64,000 nucleotides of DNA, from NCBI GenBank assembly GCA_021162935.1, contig JAGGXR010000152.1, positions 1-64,000 on the forward strand. Reading direction: 5' to 3'. The position numbers and the translations under genes were made by a program. Below are positions 24,958 to 33,424 of the stretch, one piece after another. A model generated the notes under the pieces. That model was not told where the DNA came from, made no database searches, and saw only the letters and a program-made list of their open reading frames with translations. This DNA comes from Deltaproteobacteria bacterium. Lineage in GTDB: Bacteria; Myxococcota_A; Polyangia; HGW-17; SLPX01. How positions within the stretch are numbered: the first letter of the stretch is position 1; every line of letters begins with the position of its first letter.

Positions 24958-26127
24958 GTGAACACAAGACACATGTTGCTGTCTGCCGCCCTTACGATAC
25001 TGGTGGCAAGCAGCCTGTCCTGCACCGGAGAGACGACCGTGCGCTGCAGCTCCGGGCAAACGTTGGCATGTCATTGCAATGGCAGTCAACAAGGCATCCG
25101 AACCTGTCAGGCCGATGGAGTCTGGACAAATTGCGCCTGTGATGGAGACGGCGGAATCACGCAGCGCGATGCTTCGGTGCTTGGAGATGGCTCCATCCCG
25201 AACGGTGACGGATCGACCCTCTGCAGCGGCGTGGACTGCTCGAACCACGGCACATGTCAGGTCCAGAACAACCAAGCAATTTGCCAATGTGACAGCGGAT
25301 ACCACGCAAGCGGTCTTTCCTGCGTGGACGACAACGATCCCTGCAGCGGCCAAACCTGTTCTGGGCACGGCACCTGTCAGGTCCAAAACAATCAACCCGT
25401 GTGCCAATGTAACAGCGGATATCACGTCGAAGGGCTCAACTGCATCCAAAACAGTCCTTGCGACGGCGTGGACTGCTCGAACCACGGCACATGTCAGGTC
25501 CAGAACAACCAAGCAGTTTGCCAATGTGACAGCGGATACCACGCAAGCGGACTTTCCTGCGTGGACGACAACGATCCCTGCGGCGGGCAAACCTGTTCTG
25601 GGCACGGCACCTGCTATGCGTGGAGCGACGGACCTGTCTGCGCCTGCAATGCAGGCTACACGCCATCAAACAGCGCCGGCTTGGATTGCGTGCCCACGAG
25701 TCAGATCTGCGTCGGCGGATCCATCGACTATGACGTGGACGGAGACGGGACCAACGAAACGCGCTTCGATCCAAATGCGGACGAATGCACCATGTACGAA
25801 TTGATCAACCTGACCCGCGCCGCCCACGACAACGAAGGATCACCGGAATGTCACAAACCGCTGGCCTGGGACGTTTTGTGGTCCGCGCATGCCAGAAACC
25901 ATTGCTACAAGATGCAGGCAGCCGGCCACCTGTATCACGAAGACTACCCAGGAGGCCAGAACTGTGCCATGGGCTGCGGTCCATCGTGCGAAATGAACAT
26001 GTACATGACAGGCACGAACGAAGGCCACTGTCCGCCCCTGTCCCACCATTGCAATATCATGCGTTGCCGCTTCGGATACGTCGGTGTGGGATACGTGGGC
26101 ACCTGGAACACGCAGAACTTCCATTGA
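24958..26127 (+). CDS. Lipoprotein with four EGF-like modules and a CAP (SCP/PR-1) domain
   Basis: A 389-residue protein. GTG 24958 is chosen for the AAGGAGGACGTCATC leader and because it gives a short lipoprotein signal ending SSLSC. After a Cys-rich segment, residues about 85-240 hold four EGF-like modules (C-S-N-H-G-T-C-Q-V-Q-N-N-Q-x-x-C-x-C-x-S-G-Y). Residues about 245-389 form a CAP domain: ELINLTRAAHDNEG, LAWDVLWSAHARNHCYKM and the LSHHCNIMRCRFGYVGVGYVG signature (second His and VGVG strand). EGF plus CAP recalls eukaryotic cysteine-rich secretory proteins. A surface binding or lytic role is inferred. A 237-bp tandem DNA duplication underlies the EGF part. Confidence 0.85.
   Translation: MNTRHMLLSAALTILVASSLSCTGETTVRCSSGQTLACHCNGSQQGIRTCQADGVWTNCACDGDGGITQRDASVLGDGSIPNGDGSTLCSGVDCSNHGTCQVQNNQAICQCDSGYHASGLSCVDDNDPCSGQTCSGHGTCQVQNNQPVCQCNSGYHVEGLNCIQNSPCDGVDCSNHGTCQVQNNQAVCQCDSGYHASGLSCVDDNDPCGGQTCSGHGTCYAWSDGPVCACNAGYTPSNSAGLDCVPTSQICVGGSIDYDVDGDGTNETRFDPNADECTMYELINLTRAAHDNEGSPECHKPLAWDVLWSAHARNHCYKMQAAGHLYHEDYPGGQNCAMGCGPSCEMNMYMTGTNEGHCPPLSHHCNIMRCRFGYVGVGYVGTWNTQNFH
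25231..25610 (+). repeat. 237-bp tandem duplication encoding an EGF pair
   Basis: The segment starting GTGGACTGCTCGAACCACGG at 25231 recurs at 25468, 237 bp (79 codons) later, with nearly unchanged DNA through the linker GTGGACGACAACGATCCCTG. Each unit covers two EGF modules. The low divergence implies a recent duplication. Confidence 0.8.
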
Positions 26128-26213
26128 CGGCGGCCTAGAATCCGGACAAAAATACCTCCCGAGCCATGGACACGGGCCGATCATCATCGAACCACAACGA
26201 AAGCGATGTCACC

Positions 26214-27548
26214 ATGAGTGAAACCCAGCGCCCCCACTGGGGCTCCAAAATGGGCTTTATCTTGGCAGCCGCCGGCTCAGCCATCGGCCTGGGCAACATC
26301 TGGCGTTTCCCCTACATCACGCAACAAAACGGCGGCGGTATCTTCGTAATCGTCTACCTCCTGGCCGTGCTGTTCATCGGGCTTCCCGTCATGCTGGGAG
26401 AGATCACCATCGGTCGCCACACCCAACGCAATCCGGTCGGGGCCTACGGACGTATCGCCCCAGGTTGGCGATTCGTCGGTGCTTTGGGAATCATCAGCGG
26501 CCTGGGAATCCTTTCCTATTATTCCGTGGTCGCCGGCTGGACCATTGGATATGCGGTCAAGTCGATAGGCGGATCCCTCGATCCGAATGGCTTCGGTGCC
26601 TTCTTGGGCGACTGGCGCCAACAGATCGGATACCTGGCGGCCTTCAGCCTATTGACATCCTTCGTGGTGGCAAGCGGCGTCCAGGCAGGCATCGAACGCA
26701 TGGCCCGCGTCTTGATGCCTCTCCTGTTCCTGCTCATGCTCGGGCTCATCATCCGTGGTCTGACCCTGCCGACCGCAGGCGCAGGACTCAAGTTCTACCT
26801 GATGCCGGACGTGGACAAGTTGACGACCAAGACCTTCCTGTTCGCCGTGGGCCAGGCATTCTTCTCTCTGTCTCTTGGCATGGGCGCCATGCTCACCTAC
26901 GGCGCCTACCTGAAAAAGGAGGACAACCTGGTCACCTGCGCCGTCGCCGTGGTCGCGCTGGACACCCTCATCGCCTTGATGGCAGGCTTCCTCATCTTTC
27001 CGGTCATTGGACACGGTCTGCATAAGGGCGGCCCTTCGCTCGTGTTCGTGACCATGATTGCCCAGTTCAGCCACATGACCGGCGGAACCGTGACGGCTAT
27101 CCTCTTTTTCGTGCTCCTGGCGCTGGCTGCCCTCACATCGACCGTCTCGCTCATGGAGGTCTTCATTTCGTATCTGATCGACGAGTGGCACATGCGCCGC
27201 CTGTCCGCCGTGGTCCTGACCGGCACCCTGTCCTTTGCCCTAGGTGTGCCCTCGGCCCTCTCTCTGGGCGCCGTGCCCTCCTTAACCCACATCATCCATG
27301 GAAAGGGATTCCTCGACATCTTCGACTTCGCATTCGGAAACCTGGCGCTCACTTTGGGCGGACTGCTCATGTGCATCGTCTTGATCTATCGATGGGGCTT
27401 TCGCCATGCAGCCGATGAAGTGCTGGGCAGCAGTCCAAAATTCCGACCATTTGCCCAAACCTGGAAGATACTGCTACAGTACGTCGCCCCTGTCGCCATC
27501 GCCGGTCTGCTCATCTACTGTCTCGTGACCGGCACGGGACTGAGCTGA
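26214..27548 (+). CDS. Neurotransmitter:sodium symporter (NSS/SNF) family transporter
   Basis: A 444-residue membrane protein with about 11 hydrophobic segments. The first carries the NSS signature: GFILAAAGSAIGLGNIWRFPYITQQNGGG, the unwound TM1 that binds Na+ and substrate. TM6 reads LFAVGQAFFSLSLGMGAMLTYGAYL, matching the bacterial MhsT/LeuT group, which takes up amino acids with sodium. The substrate is not determinable from sequence. Start 26214 is preferred because MSETQRPHWGSKMGF matches family N termini; neither it nor 26166 has a strong ribosome site. The convergent serS gene ends 25 bp downstream. Confidence 0.9.
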   Translation: MSETQRPHWGSKMGFILAAAGSAIGLGNIWRFPYITQQNGGGIFVIVYLLAVLFIGLPVMLGEITIGRHTQRNPVGAYGRIAPGWRFVGALGIISGLGILSYYSVVAGWTIGYAVKSIGGSLDPNGFGAFLGDWRQQIGYLAAFSLLTSFVVASGVQAGIERMARVLMPLLFLLMLGLIIRGLTLPTAGAGLKFYLMPDVDKLTTKTFLFAVGQAFFSLSLGMGAMLTYGAYLKKEDNLVTCAVAVVALDTLIALMAGFLIFPVIGHGLHKGGPSLVFVTMIAQFSHMTGGTVTAILFFVLLALAALTSTVSLMEVFISYLIDEWHMRRLSAVVLTGTLSFALGVPSALSLGAVPSLTHIIHGKGFLDIFDFAFGNLALTLGGLLMCIVLIYRWGFRHAADEVLGSSPKFRPFAQTWKILLQYVAPVAIAGLLIYCLVTGTGLS

Positions 27549-27573
27549 TCAGCCTCTTCGGACAAAATCACGA

Positions 27574-28851
27574 TCAACCCAACTTCGATAGGCCTCCCAT
27601 GTACGGACGAATGGCGTCGGGAAGAATCACCGAACCATCGGCCTGCTGGAAGTTTTCCAAGAGACCAATCATGGTGCGACCCACTGCAAGCCCCGATCCA
27701 TTGAGGGTATGACAGAATCTGTTGTCGCCCTTGGCTTGCCGGTATCGGATCTGGGCGCGCCTTGCTTGGAAGTCCCCACAGTTGGAGCAGGAAGAAATCT
27801 CACGATACCGATCCTGCGCCGGAACCCATGCTTCCAAATCGTAGGTCTTGGTCGCGGAAAACCCCATGTCGCCAGCCGACAGGAGCATGACGCGATAGGG
27901 AATCTCCAGCCTCCGCAGCACCTCCTCGGCGTTGCGACGCAGACTTTCCAGTTCGTCATAGGAGCCCTCTGGTTCCACGATCTTGACGAGTTCCACCTTG
28001 CTGAACTGGTGCTGCCGCATCAGGCCACGAACGTCTTTTCCGTGGGAGCCGGCCTCGGCACGGAAACAGGGCGTGTAGGCCACATACTTGATGGGGAGCT
28101 GATCCTTGTCCAAAATTTCCTCGCGGTGCAGGTTCACGAGCGGCACCTCGGCCGTCGGAATGAGAAAGTAGGGGTCGTCTCCAGCCGTACGATAGGCGTC
28201 CTCCTCAAGATTGGGAAGTTGCCCCGTCCCCTCCATGGCATGGCGCCGGACCAGGTACGGCGGCCACACCTCGACATAGCCATGTTCCTGCGTGTGCAGG
28301 TCCAGCATGAACTGGATCAAAGCACGCTCCAGTCTGGCTCCGGCGCCCTTGAGCACCGCGAACCGCGAACCGGACATCCGGGCGGCGGATTCGAAATCGA
28401 TGATGCCCAACGACTCGCCCAGTTCCCAATGGGCCTGCATCTTGAAAACCGGATGGCGGGGCTCACCCCACCGATCCACTTCCTTGTTATCCTCCTCACT
28501 CAGCCCGTCAGGAACCGATTCGTGGGGCAGATTCGGAATCCTAAGCAGCACGTCCCGCCTCTGCTCTTCCAGGCTGCGAATCTGCTCCTCGGCGGCCTTG
28601 ACCCGGCCCGATACCTCTCCCATCTCCTTCCGCAGCTTGGCGAACTCCTCTCCGTCCTTGGCCAGACGCCCCATCTGGGGGCCCATCTGCTTCTGACGAT
28701 GACGCAGGCCATCCACCTCCGATTTGAGTTCCTTCCATCTCGACTCGATGTCGAACAACGGCTTCGCAACCTCAGCCGCGTAGTCGCCTCGACGGGCGAG
28801 CCCCTTGAGGTATGTTTCCGAGTCCGACACCAACTTCTTTCTGTCCAGCAT
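27574..28851 (-). CDS. serS: Seryl-tRNA synthetase
   Basis: A 425-residue class II synthetase that charges tRNA-Ser. ATG 28851 follows TTGGGAGTCGAATATC. Residues 1-110 form the long antiparallel coiled coil that grips the tRNA-Ser variable arm ([19 protein letters not shown] ... [14 protein letters not shown]). The catalytic core has motif 2 ([22 protein letters not shown]), AYTPCFRAE and motif 3 ([16 protein letters not shown]). [14 protein letters not shown] is the usual SerRS segment before motif 3. Essential gene; length normal. It follows the AIR-synthase-related gene by 54 bp and may share its transcript. Confidence 0.97.
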   Translation of the reverse strand: MLDRKKLVSDSETYLKGLARRGDYAAEVAKPLFDIESRWKELKSEVDGLRHRQKQMGPQMGRLAKDGEEFAKLRKEMGEVSGRVKAAEEQIRSLEEQRRDVLLRIPNLPHESVPDGLSEEDNKEVDRWGEPRHPVFKMQAHWELGESLGIIDFESAARMSGSRFAVLKGAGARLERALIQFMLDLHTQEHGYVEVWPPYLVRRHAMEGTGQLPNLEEDAYRTAGDDPYFLIPTAEVPLVNLHREEILDKDQLPIKYVAYTPCFRAEAGSHGKDVRGLMRQHQFSKVELVKIVEPEGSYDELESLRRNAEEVLRRLEIPYRVMLLSAGDMGFSATKTYDLEAWVPAQDRYREISSCSNCGDFQARRAQIRYRQAKGDNRFCHTLNGSGLAVGRTMIGLLENFQQADGSVILPDAIRPYMGGLSKLG

Positions 28852-28905
28852 GATATTCGACTCCCAACCTTCGTTCAAAACCAACCAATCCTTAGCACGG
28901 GTCGT

Positions 28906-30009
28906 TCAGCTCTGGTTCCCGAGACATCGAGCCGCCTCGTCCACTTCGAAAAACGGCAGCGACCGCCGCTGTCCATCCTTGAGCATCCAAGCGCCTTCTT
29001 CTACCACACGTCCCACCACCCGGCAGGACGCTCCTGCGAGACGAACCGCCCGCGCCACCAGGTCCGCCTCAAGTTCAGCGCAGGTCAAAAGCAGACCACC
29101 AGATCCGATACTCCCCAACGGGTCAGCGCCTGCAGCCTGGCAGACCTGCACCGTCAGGTCGCTCAGAGGCAGGCGATCCCATGCCAATTCGAGTCCCACG
29201 CCGCAGGCCTCGGCCAACTCATGCGCCGCCTGGGCAAGGCCTCCTTCGGTCACGTCGTGCATGGCGCTCACAAGGCCCGTGGCCGCTGCCGCGCGCGCAG
29301 CCTGCACCACGCTCAACCCGGGGTCCGTCAAATACGCGGCCGCAGCCTTCAGATCCGCCCGATCCAGCCCGGCTGCCAGGAGTCGCCCGGGGATCTCGCG
29401 CGCCAAGAGCGCCGTGGCCTCGACCGCCACGCTGCCGGCCATGAGCAACGCGTCTCCTAACCGAGCCCTCGGCAGGATGAGCTGCTCCTTCGTCGTCCTA
29501 CCCATCATCTGGCCCACGAGAATAGGTCGATCCAGCCCGATCGTCACCTCTGAATGGCCCCCGATCAAGGTGGCTCCCAAACCTGTCAGTTCCTTGCGAA
29601 TCTGCCCCATAATCCGCGCAAACGTTGCCTCGAAATCAACGGTGCCACCACCGGTGGCGACCTCGTCCGCCGCATCGCGCGTTCCAACGTCCGCAACGCC
29701 CTCTCCTTCCCTTCTTCGATTCTGCGTCCCCTTCGATCGCGCAGGATCGTCGGGCATCAGGACGACCACCTGAAACCACTGCGGCGCCGCGCCGCTGCAT
29801 GCCACATCGTTCGCATTGACGATCACGGAATATCGTCCGACCTCCTCCGAGGCGAACGTCACCGGATCGGTGGCCGTGACCAGGACCTCGTCCCCAAGCT
29901 CCACGGCGGCAAAGTCGAGGCCAACTCCAGGCCCGACCAGGACCGACGCATCCTCGATGCGATTCAGGTGACGTGCCACCACGGGCCAGGGAATCTTGCC
30001 TGCTGCCAT
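28906..30009 (-). CDS. AIR-synthase (PurM/HypE-like) related protein
   Basis: A 367-residue protein starting at ATG 30009 (MAAGKIPWP), which fits the family better than 30048. It carries the PurM-superfamily ATP-binding pattern: an N-terminal Asp-rich LVGPGVGLDFAAVELGDE, VTATDPVTFASEEVGRYSVIVNANDVACSG, and GATLIGGHSEVTIGLDRP, ending with MHDVTEGGLAQAAHELAEACGVGLEL and GSIGSGGLLLTC. Closest in pattern to HypE, ThiL or SelD relatives found in archaea and anaerobes; the specific product is unknown. It carries a charged insert of about 35 residues after LMPDDPARSK that is unusual for the family. No hydrogenase genes are near, so HypE itself is unlikely. Confidence 0.75.
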   Translation of the reverse strand: MAAGKIPWPVVARHLNRIEDASVLVGPGVGLDFAAVELGDEVLVTATDPVTFASEEVGRYSVIVNANDVACSGAAPQWFQVVVLMPDDPARSKGTQNRRREGEGVADVGTRDAADEVATGGGTVDFEATFARIMGQIRKELTGLGATLIGGHSEVTIGLDRPILVGQMMGRTTKEQLILPRARLGDALLMAGSVAVEATALLAREIPGRLLAAGLDRADLKAAAAYLTDPGLSVVQAARAAAATGLVSAMHDVTEGGLAQAAHELAEACGVGLELAWDRLPLSDLTVQVCQAAGADPLGSIGSGGLLLTCAELEADLVARAVRLAGASCRVVGRVVEEGAWMLKDGQRRSLPFFEVDEAARCLGNQS

Positions 30010-30151
30010 TCGTTCACCGTTGCCTGAAAGAAAACGTCGGCCGAGCACTCCAGCGTCGCCGTTGAGAATCGCCGGGCGGCCGCCACAGGCAACTTCGCCC
30101 TGTCGAACGCCTCATTCATACCCGAATCCGCCCGGCTTTGCCGGGGTCGAC

Positions 30152-31837
30152 TCAGTAGAGCCGGATCAGCTTCGTGTGGGGATAGTAGTGGCCCAAAATC
30201 TGACGAAAGGCAATACCATGCATGGCCCGACCGATGGCCCCCATCTGGCACATACCCACGCCGTGACCCCAGCCGCCGCCGATAAACAGCAGGCCGGCCG
30301 GCCGGCCGGAAGCGTCGTTGTACGGGGCCACGATGAACATGGTGCTCTTCAAATTTCCAAGGAGCTGCCGGATCTTCAACTCACCGGATACCTTGGCCCG
30401 TCCCGTCGTGCCCTTGACCAGGATGGCGAGGGCGCGGCCGGAACGACCTCGGTGCAACACGGACAGGCCTGTCACACGCCCCACGGCCAACCTGCGACCC
30501 AGGGTCCGACTCAAAGATTTAAAGCTCTTTCTGACTCTCCAGCGAAACAAACCGGCACGCCGCTTCCCCAGAGCCTCCTGACAATATGTCCTGGGTGGAT
30601 GCAGGACCCAGGTCCTCAGATCGGTCGCAACGAGATGCGATGCCCACCCCGTAGAACGCCCCCTGACGGGAATGACGTCGGAGACGCCCTCCAGATGCCG
30701 TCTGGGCACCGTGCGCCACACGTTCGAATTGCTCTCGGTGTGTCCCCCGCAGACCGCATGGAATACCGTGTCGGCCAGATGTCCGTGCTCGTCGACCAGG
30801 ACAAGCCCCCGCGTGTCGCGGATCGCCCTCGTGGACCTAGCCTGCTCCTTGCCGGCCCCGGCATAGACCTGGCAATGCTGGGACGCACACATCAGGTACG
30901 GATCCGCCAGATGCCGCATCCCGATCTTGACCAGGAGTTGGCCGCGCGCAGCCACTGCTTGGGCTCTGAGGGCTGCCATGGGCGCCGACGCGTACATCTC
31001 GGCCGGCACCAGCCCAGCCAGCAGTCGATCGGCTGGAACGGCGTTCACCACGGCCAGGAATCCGTTCCGGTCCACCGCCGCGTAGACCATTCCCCAGTAT
31101 CGCCGATCGGCGAATCCGTGCCAGGCGTAGCCCTTTGCGTACTCGATATGGTGCACTGTGATGGTACCCGGCCCCACGGGGCTGAACCACATCATTCCTT
31201 CATTTCGGATCACGACGCCAGTGTCCCTGTCTCTGGCCACGATCCATCCATGACTCCTGGACACCAGCTCCGCGTGGAGCGCCGTTCGAACCCCATACTT
31301 TCTTGCCAGCCGACTGGATGTCCTCTGAGCCGATCGATAGGACCTTTTCGGCTGCACCGCCACCAGAGTCTTCCTATTGTCCACCATGGTTCCCGATACC
31401 GCAAACACGGAGCCCACTTGGAAGACGCGGACCTTCAGACCGTCCGCCTGGTATCGTTTCACCCGAGCGGCCGTCCAAACCGGGTCCATGCCCACCCGAG
31501 TCTCCATCACCGTCCAGTAGCGGATTCTGGCTGCCTTGCCGCGCAACACCGAGACCTCCCATCGACGACCACCCCGGATCGAAGCACCGCTGCGACCGTT
31601 CGGCAGCACGACCATGGCGGACGGACAACTCAACTCGGCCCGCCTGCGGCCCTCTGCAACCATGACCCGAATGAACGGAATACCCCGACGGTCAAACTCG
31701 AACCGATTCGTGTAGAGCAACTGCACCTGGTCGTCCGAGGTCAAGACGCCAGCGCGCGCCCTCGCAGGCAACACCGTCATCACGATCAGCGCGACCACCC
31801 CGAGCCCCCACAGCAACCACCACCGATAGACGCGCAC
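30152..31837 (-). CDS. SpoIID/LytB-domain protein (putative peptidoglycan stem-stripping amidase-associated)
   Basis: A 561-residue protein. GTG 31837 is proposed because AAAGGAG lies ten bases upstream; the ATG at 31858 is the alternative. The N terminus is a signal anchor (YRWWLLWGLGVVALIVMTVLPARARAG). After a beta-rich N-terminal domain, residues about 270-560 are a SpoIID domain: NAVPADRLLAGLVPAEMYASAPMAALRAQAVAARGQLL, DPYLMCASQHCQVYAG, VCGGHTESNSNVW and the terminal GGGWGHGVGMCQMGAIGRAMHG. SpoIID enzymes cleave glycan strands lacking stem peptides. It is the most upstream gene of a minus-strand run with the AIR-related and serS genes. Confidence 0.85.
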   Translation of the reverse strand: MRVYRWWLLWGLGVVALIVMTVLPARARAGVLTSDDQVQLLYTNRFEFDRRGIPFIRVMVAEGRRRAELSCPSAMVVLPNGRSGASIRGGRRWEVSVLRGKAARIRYWTVMETRVGMDPVWTAARVKRYQADGLKVRVFQVGSVFAVSGTMVDNRKTLVAVQPKRSYRSAQRTSSRLARKYGVRTALHAELVSRSHGWIVARDRDTGVVIRNEGMMWFSPVGPGTITVHHIEYAKGYAWHGFADRRYWGMVYAAVDRNGFLAVVNAVPADRLLAGLVPAEMYASAPMAALRAQAVAARGQLLVKIGMRHLADPYLMCASQHCQVYAGAGKEQARSTRAIRDTRGLVLVDEHGHLADTVFHAVCGGHTESNSNVWRTVPRRHLEGVSDVIPVRGRSTGWASHLVATDLRTWVLHPPRTYCQEALGKRRAGLFRWRVRKSFKSLSRTLGRRLAVGRVTGLSVLHRGRSGRALAILVKGTTGRAKVSGELKIRQLLGNLKSTMFIVAPYNDASGRPAGLLFIGGGWGHGVGMCQMGAIGRAMHGIAFRQILGHYYPHTKLIRLY

Positions 31838-32044
31838 GATTTCGTCACTCCTTTCCATGAAGCCCGATGGGCCAACAACGACCGAACCGTCATCCAAACG
31901 ACGCCGGACCCACCTCTCCAGATATAGACCAGCACCTGTCGTTGGGCAAAAAAGCCACGAGAGCCGTGACCATCCCCAGGGAAAGAAACCTCCTAACGGT
32001 CGCCGCAGCAGCACATGGCCGCCCCACGGCTCCGCATCCCCTTT

Positions 32045-32650
32045 TCAGGTCGACTCGTCCCGGAGCCCCTGATCGACGATGTCCAGAAGATTCCAGTAAT
32101 TGGTCACGAAATGGGCGACCATCGCCCCGAGCACCGTTCCCGTCCCGAGCGTGATACTGGCCAGGCCCAGTCCCACGATGAACGCAAACAAGGGCCAAAA
32201 AGCCAAGCCACGGCCCATGGGGACGTGGAGCAGCGCAAACACGGTCGTGGACCACCAGATCCCGAGGATGGGCAGCAACGCCCCCCGAAAGAGCAACTCC
32301 TCTGCGACAGCCGAGCTGATCGCCACCAGGAACACATCGCTCCGACTCAAGCCGGACAGCACGTCACCGAAAGCATCCCGCATGGCCCGCAGCGCAGACC
32401 AGTACTTGGTTCCCAAACGCGTCAACCACACGATCGCGCCACCAAAGAGCAATCCACCGAACAAGGAGAGGCCTGCGCAGACCGCTCCGCCGAGGCCCGC
32501 ACAAGGCGACGCCGCCCGATCGGGCAACCACAGGCCCCAGCCTCCGCCATGCCAATGAGCCAGCCCGACCCCGGCAGCCGCCAGCAAAACGTAGAAGGCC
32601 ACCATGATCCCTACGGACCAGGTTTTCGTGTCTTCGTGCGATTGGCTCAT
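32045..32650 (-). CDS. CPBP family intramembrane metalloprotease
   Basis: A 201-residue multi-pass membrane protein. The family motifs are present: AVAEELLFRGALLPILG (Glu-Glu...Arg), FALLHVPMGRG (His) and VAHFVTNYW (His plus Asn). CPBP (CAAX, Abi) proteases cut prenylated or other membrane peptides; in bacteria some give bacteriocin self-immunity, but no bacteriocin gene is adjacent. Start ATG 32650 with GTG 32653 as alternative; the ribosome site is weak. The tRNA-Leu terminator separates it from the tRNA. Confidence 0.85.
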   Translation of the reverse strand: MSQSHEDTKTWSVGIMVAFYVLLAAAGVGLAHWHGGGWGLWLPDRAASPCAGLGGAVCAGLSLFGGLLFGGAIVWLTRLGTKYWSALRAMRDAFGDVLSGLSRSDVFLVAISSAVAEELLFRGALLPILGIWWSTTVFALLHVPMGRGLAFWPLFAFIVGLGLASITLGTGTVLGAMVAHFVTNYWNLLDIVDQGLRDEST

Positions 32651-32802
32651 CACCCACTAAGCTCGACATTTTCCGATGAAACAGCGGCTGACCTCGAGCG
32701 AGCATGCCCTGTAACAATCTTGGCTGCTTTGTCGGACATCAGCAAACACCACCCCCCAAATCCCTCGTCCGACAAGATCAATCCATTGAGAATACAAGGC
32801 AA

Positions 32803-32832
32803 GAAAATAAAAACAAAATCCTGGACAGGATC
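32803..32832 (-). terminator. Rho-independent terminator after tRNA-Leu
   Basis: On the minus strand ATCCT-GTCC-AGGAT (complement of 32818-32831) forms a hairpin followed by TTTTGTTTTTATTTT (complement of 32803-32817). It lies about 30 bp beyond the tRNA 3' end. Confidence 0.6.
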
Positions 32833-32859
32833 AGAAGAGCGGACAGTCGAATCATCTCG

Positions 32860-32944
<85 letters not shown>

Positions 32945-32992
32945 TGTACGCCTTTTTGAAGCGTACGGGCGTCTGTGCGTTTCGTGAGTGGG

Positions 32993-33021
32993 TTTTTAGG
33001 AGCATTTTTTCCGTCTGTCAA
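32993..33021 (-). promoter_or_regulatory. Promoter of tRNA-Leu
   Basis: On the minus strand TTGACA (complement of 33016-33021), a 17-bp spacer and TAAAAA (complement of 32993-32998). The transcript would start near 32986 and carry a leader of about 43 nt that includes a 6-bp perfect hairpin. Confidence 0.65.
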
Positions 33022-33307
33022 CTCAAAACAGCCGCGGCTGCAGGGGCATCGCAAAGTCAAACGTGAATGCAAGATGTCGTACCGGAAGGCCAACCGGGTC
33101 TACTTAGGCACAAAGGCGGCGTCGACTTTACGATCACCATGGCCGGTCCTGGCAAACCCCTATCGACCTTCGGAAGCAGACCCAGGTTGGTGTCTGTATC
33201 GGCGCATTTCTGCTCCAGCAAGCAACTTCACCGGTTGCGCCGCCCGCCCACAGAAATGAACCATTGATGCTAAATTCTGAATCTTAATTCGTCGATTGAA
33301 GATTTTG

Positions 33308-33336
33308 TTGATTTTGGACCAAAGCAATGCTATCTG
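33308..33336 (+). promoter_or_regulatory. Weak candidate promoter for the SWIM/SNF2 gene
   Basis: TTGATT (33308-33313), a 17-bp spacer and TATCTG (33331-33336) in the most AT-rich part of the gap, about 90 bp before the ATG. Confidence 0.28.
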
Positions 33337-33424
33337 AACTGAGTATCGGCTATGCGAGTCGGGTCGGCTGAACGCAGCCCACCCCCGCAAGCCATTTTTC
33401 TGCGCATTCCATTGGAATAGGATC

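Noticed and set aside
32975-33259. 94-codon frame in the gap after tRNA-Leu
   Set aside because: It has no ribosome site, no domain, and it overlaps the tRNA promoter.
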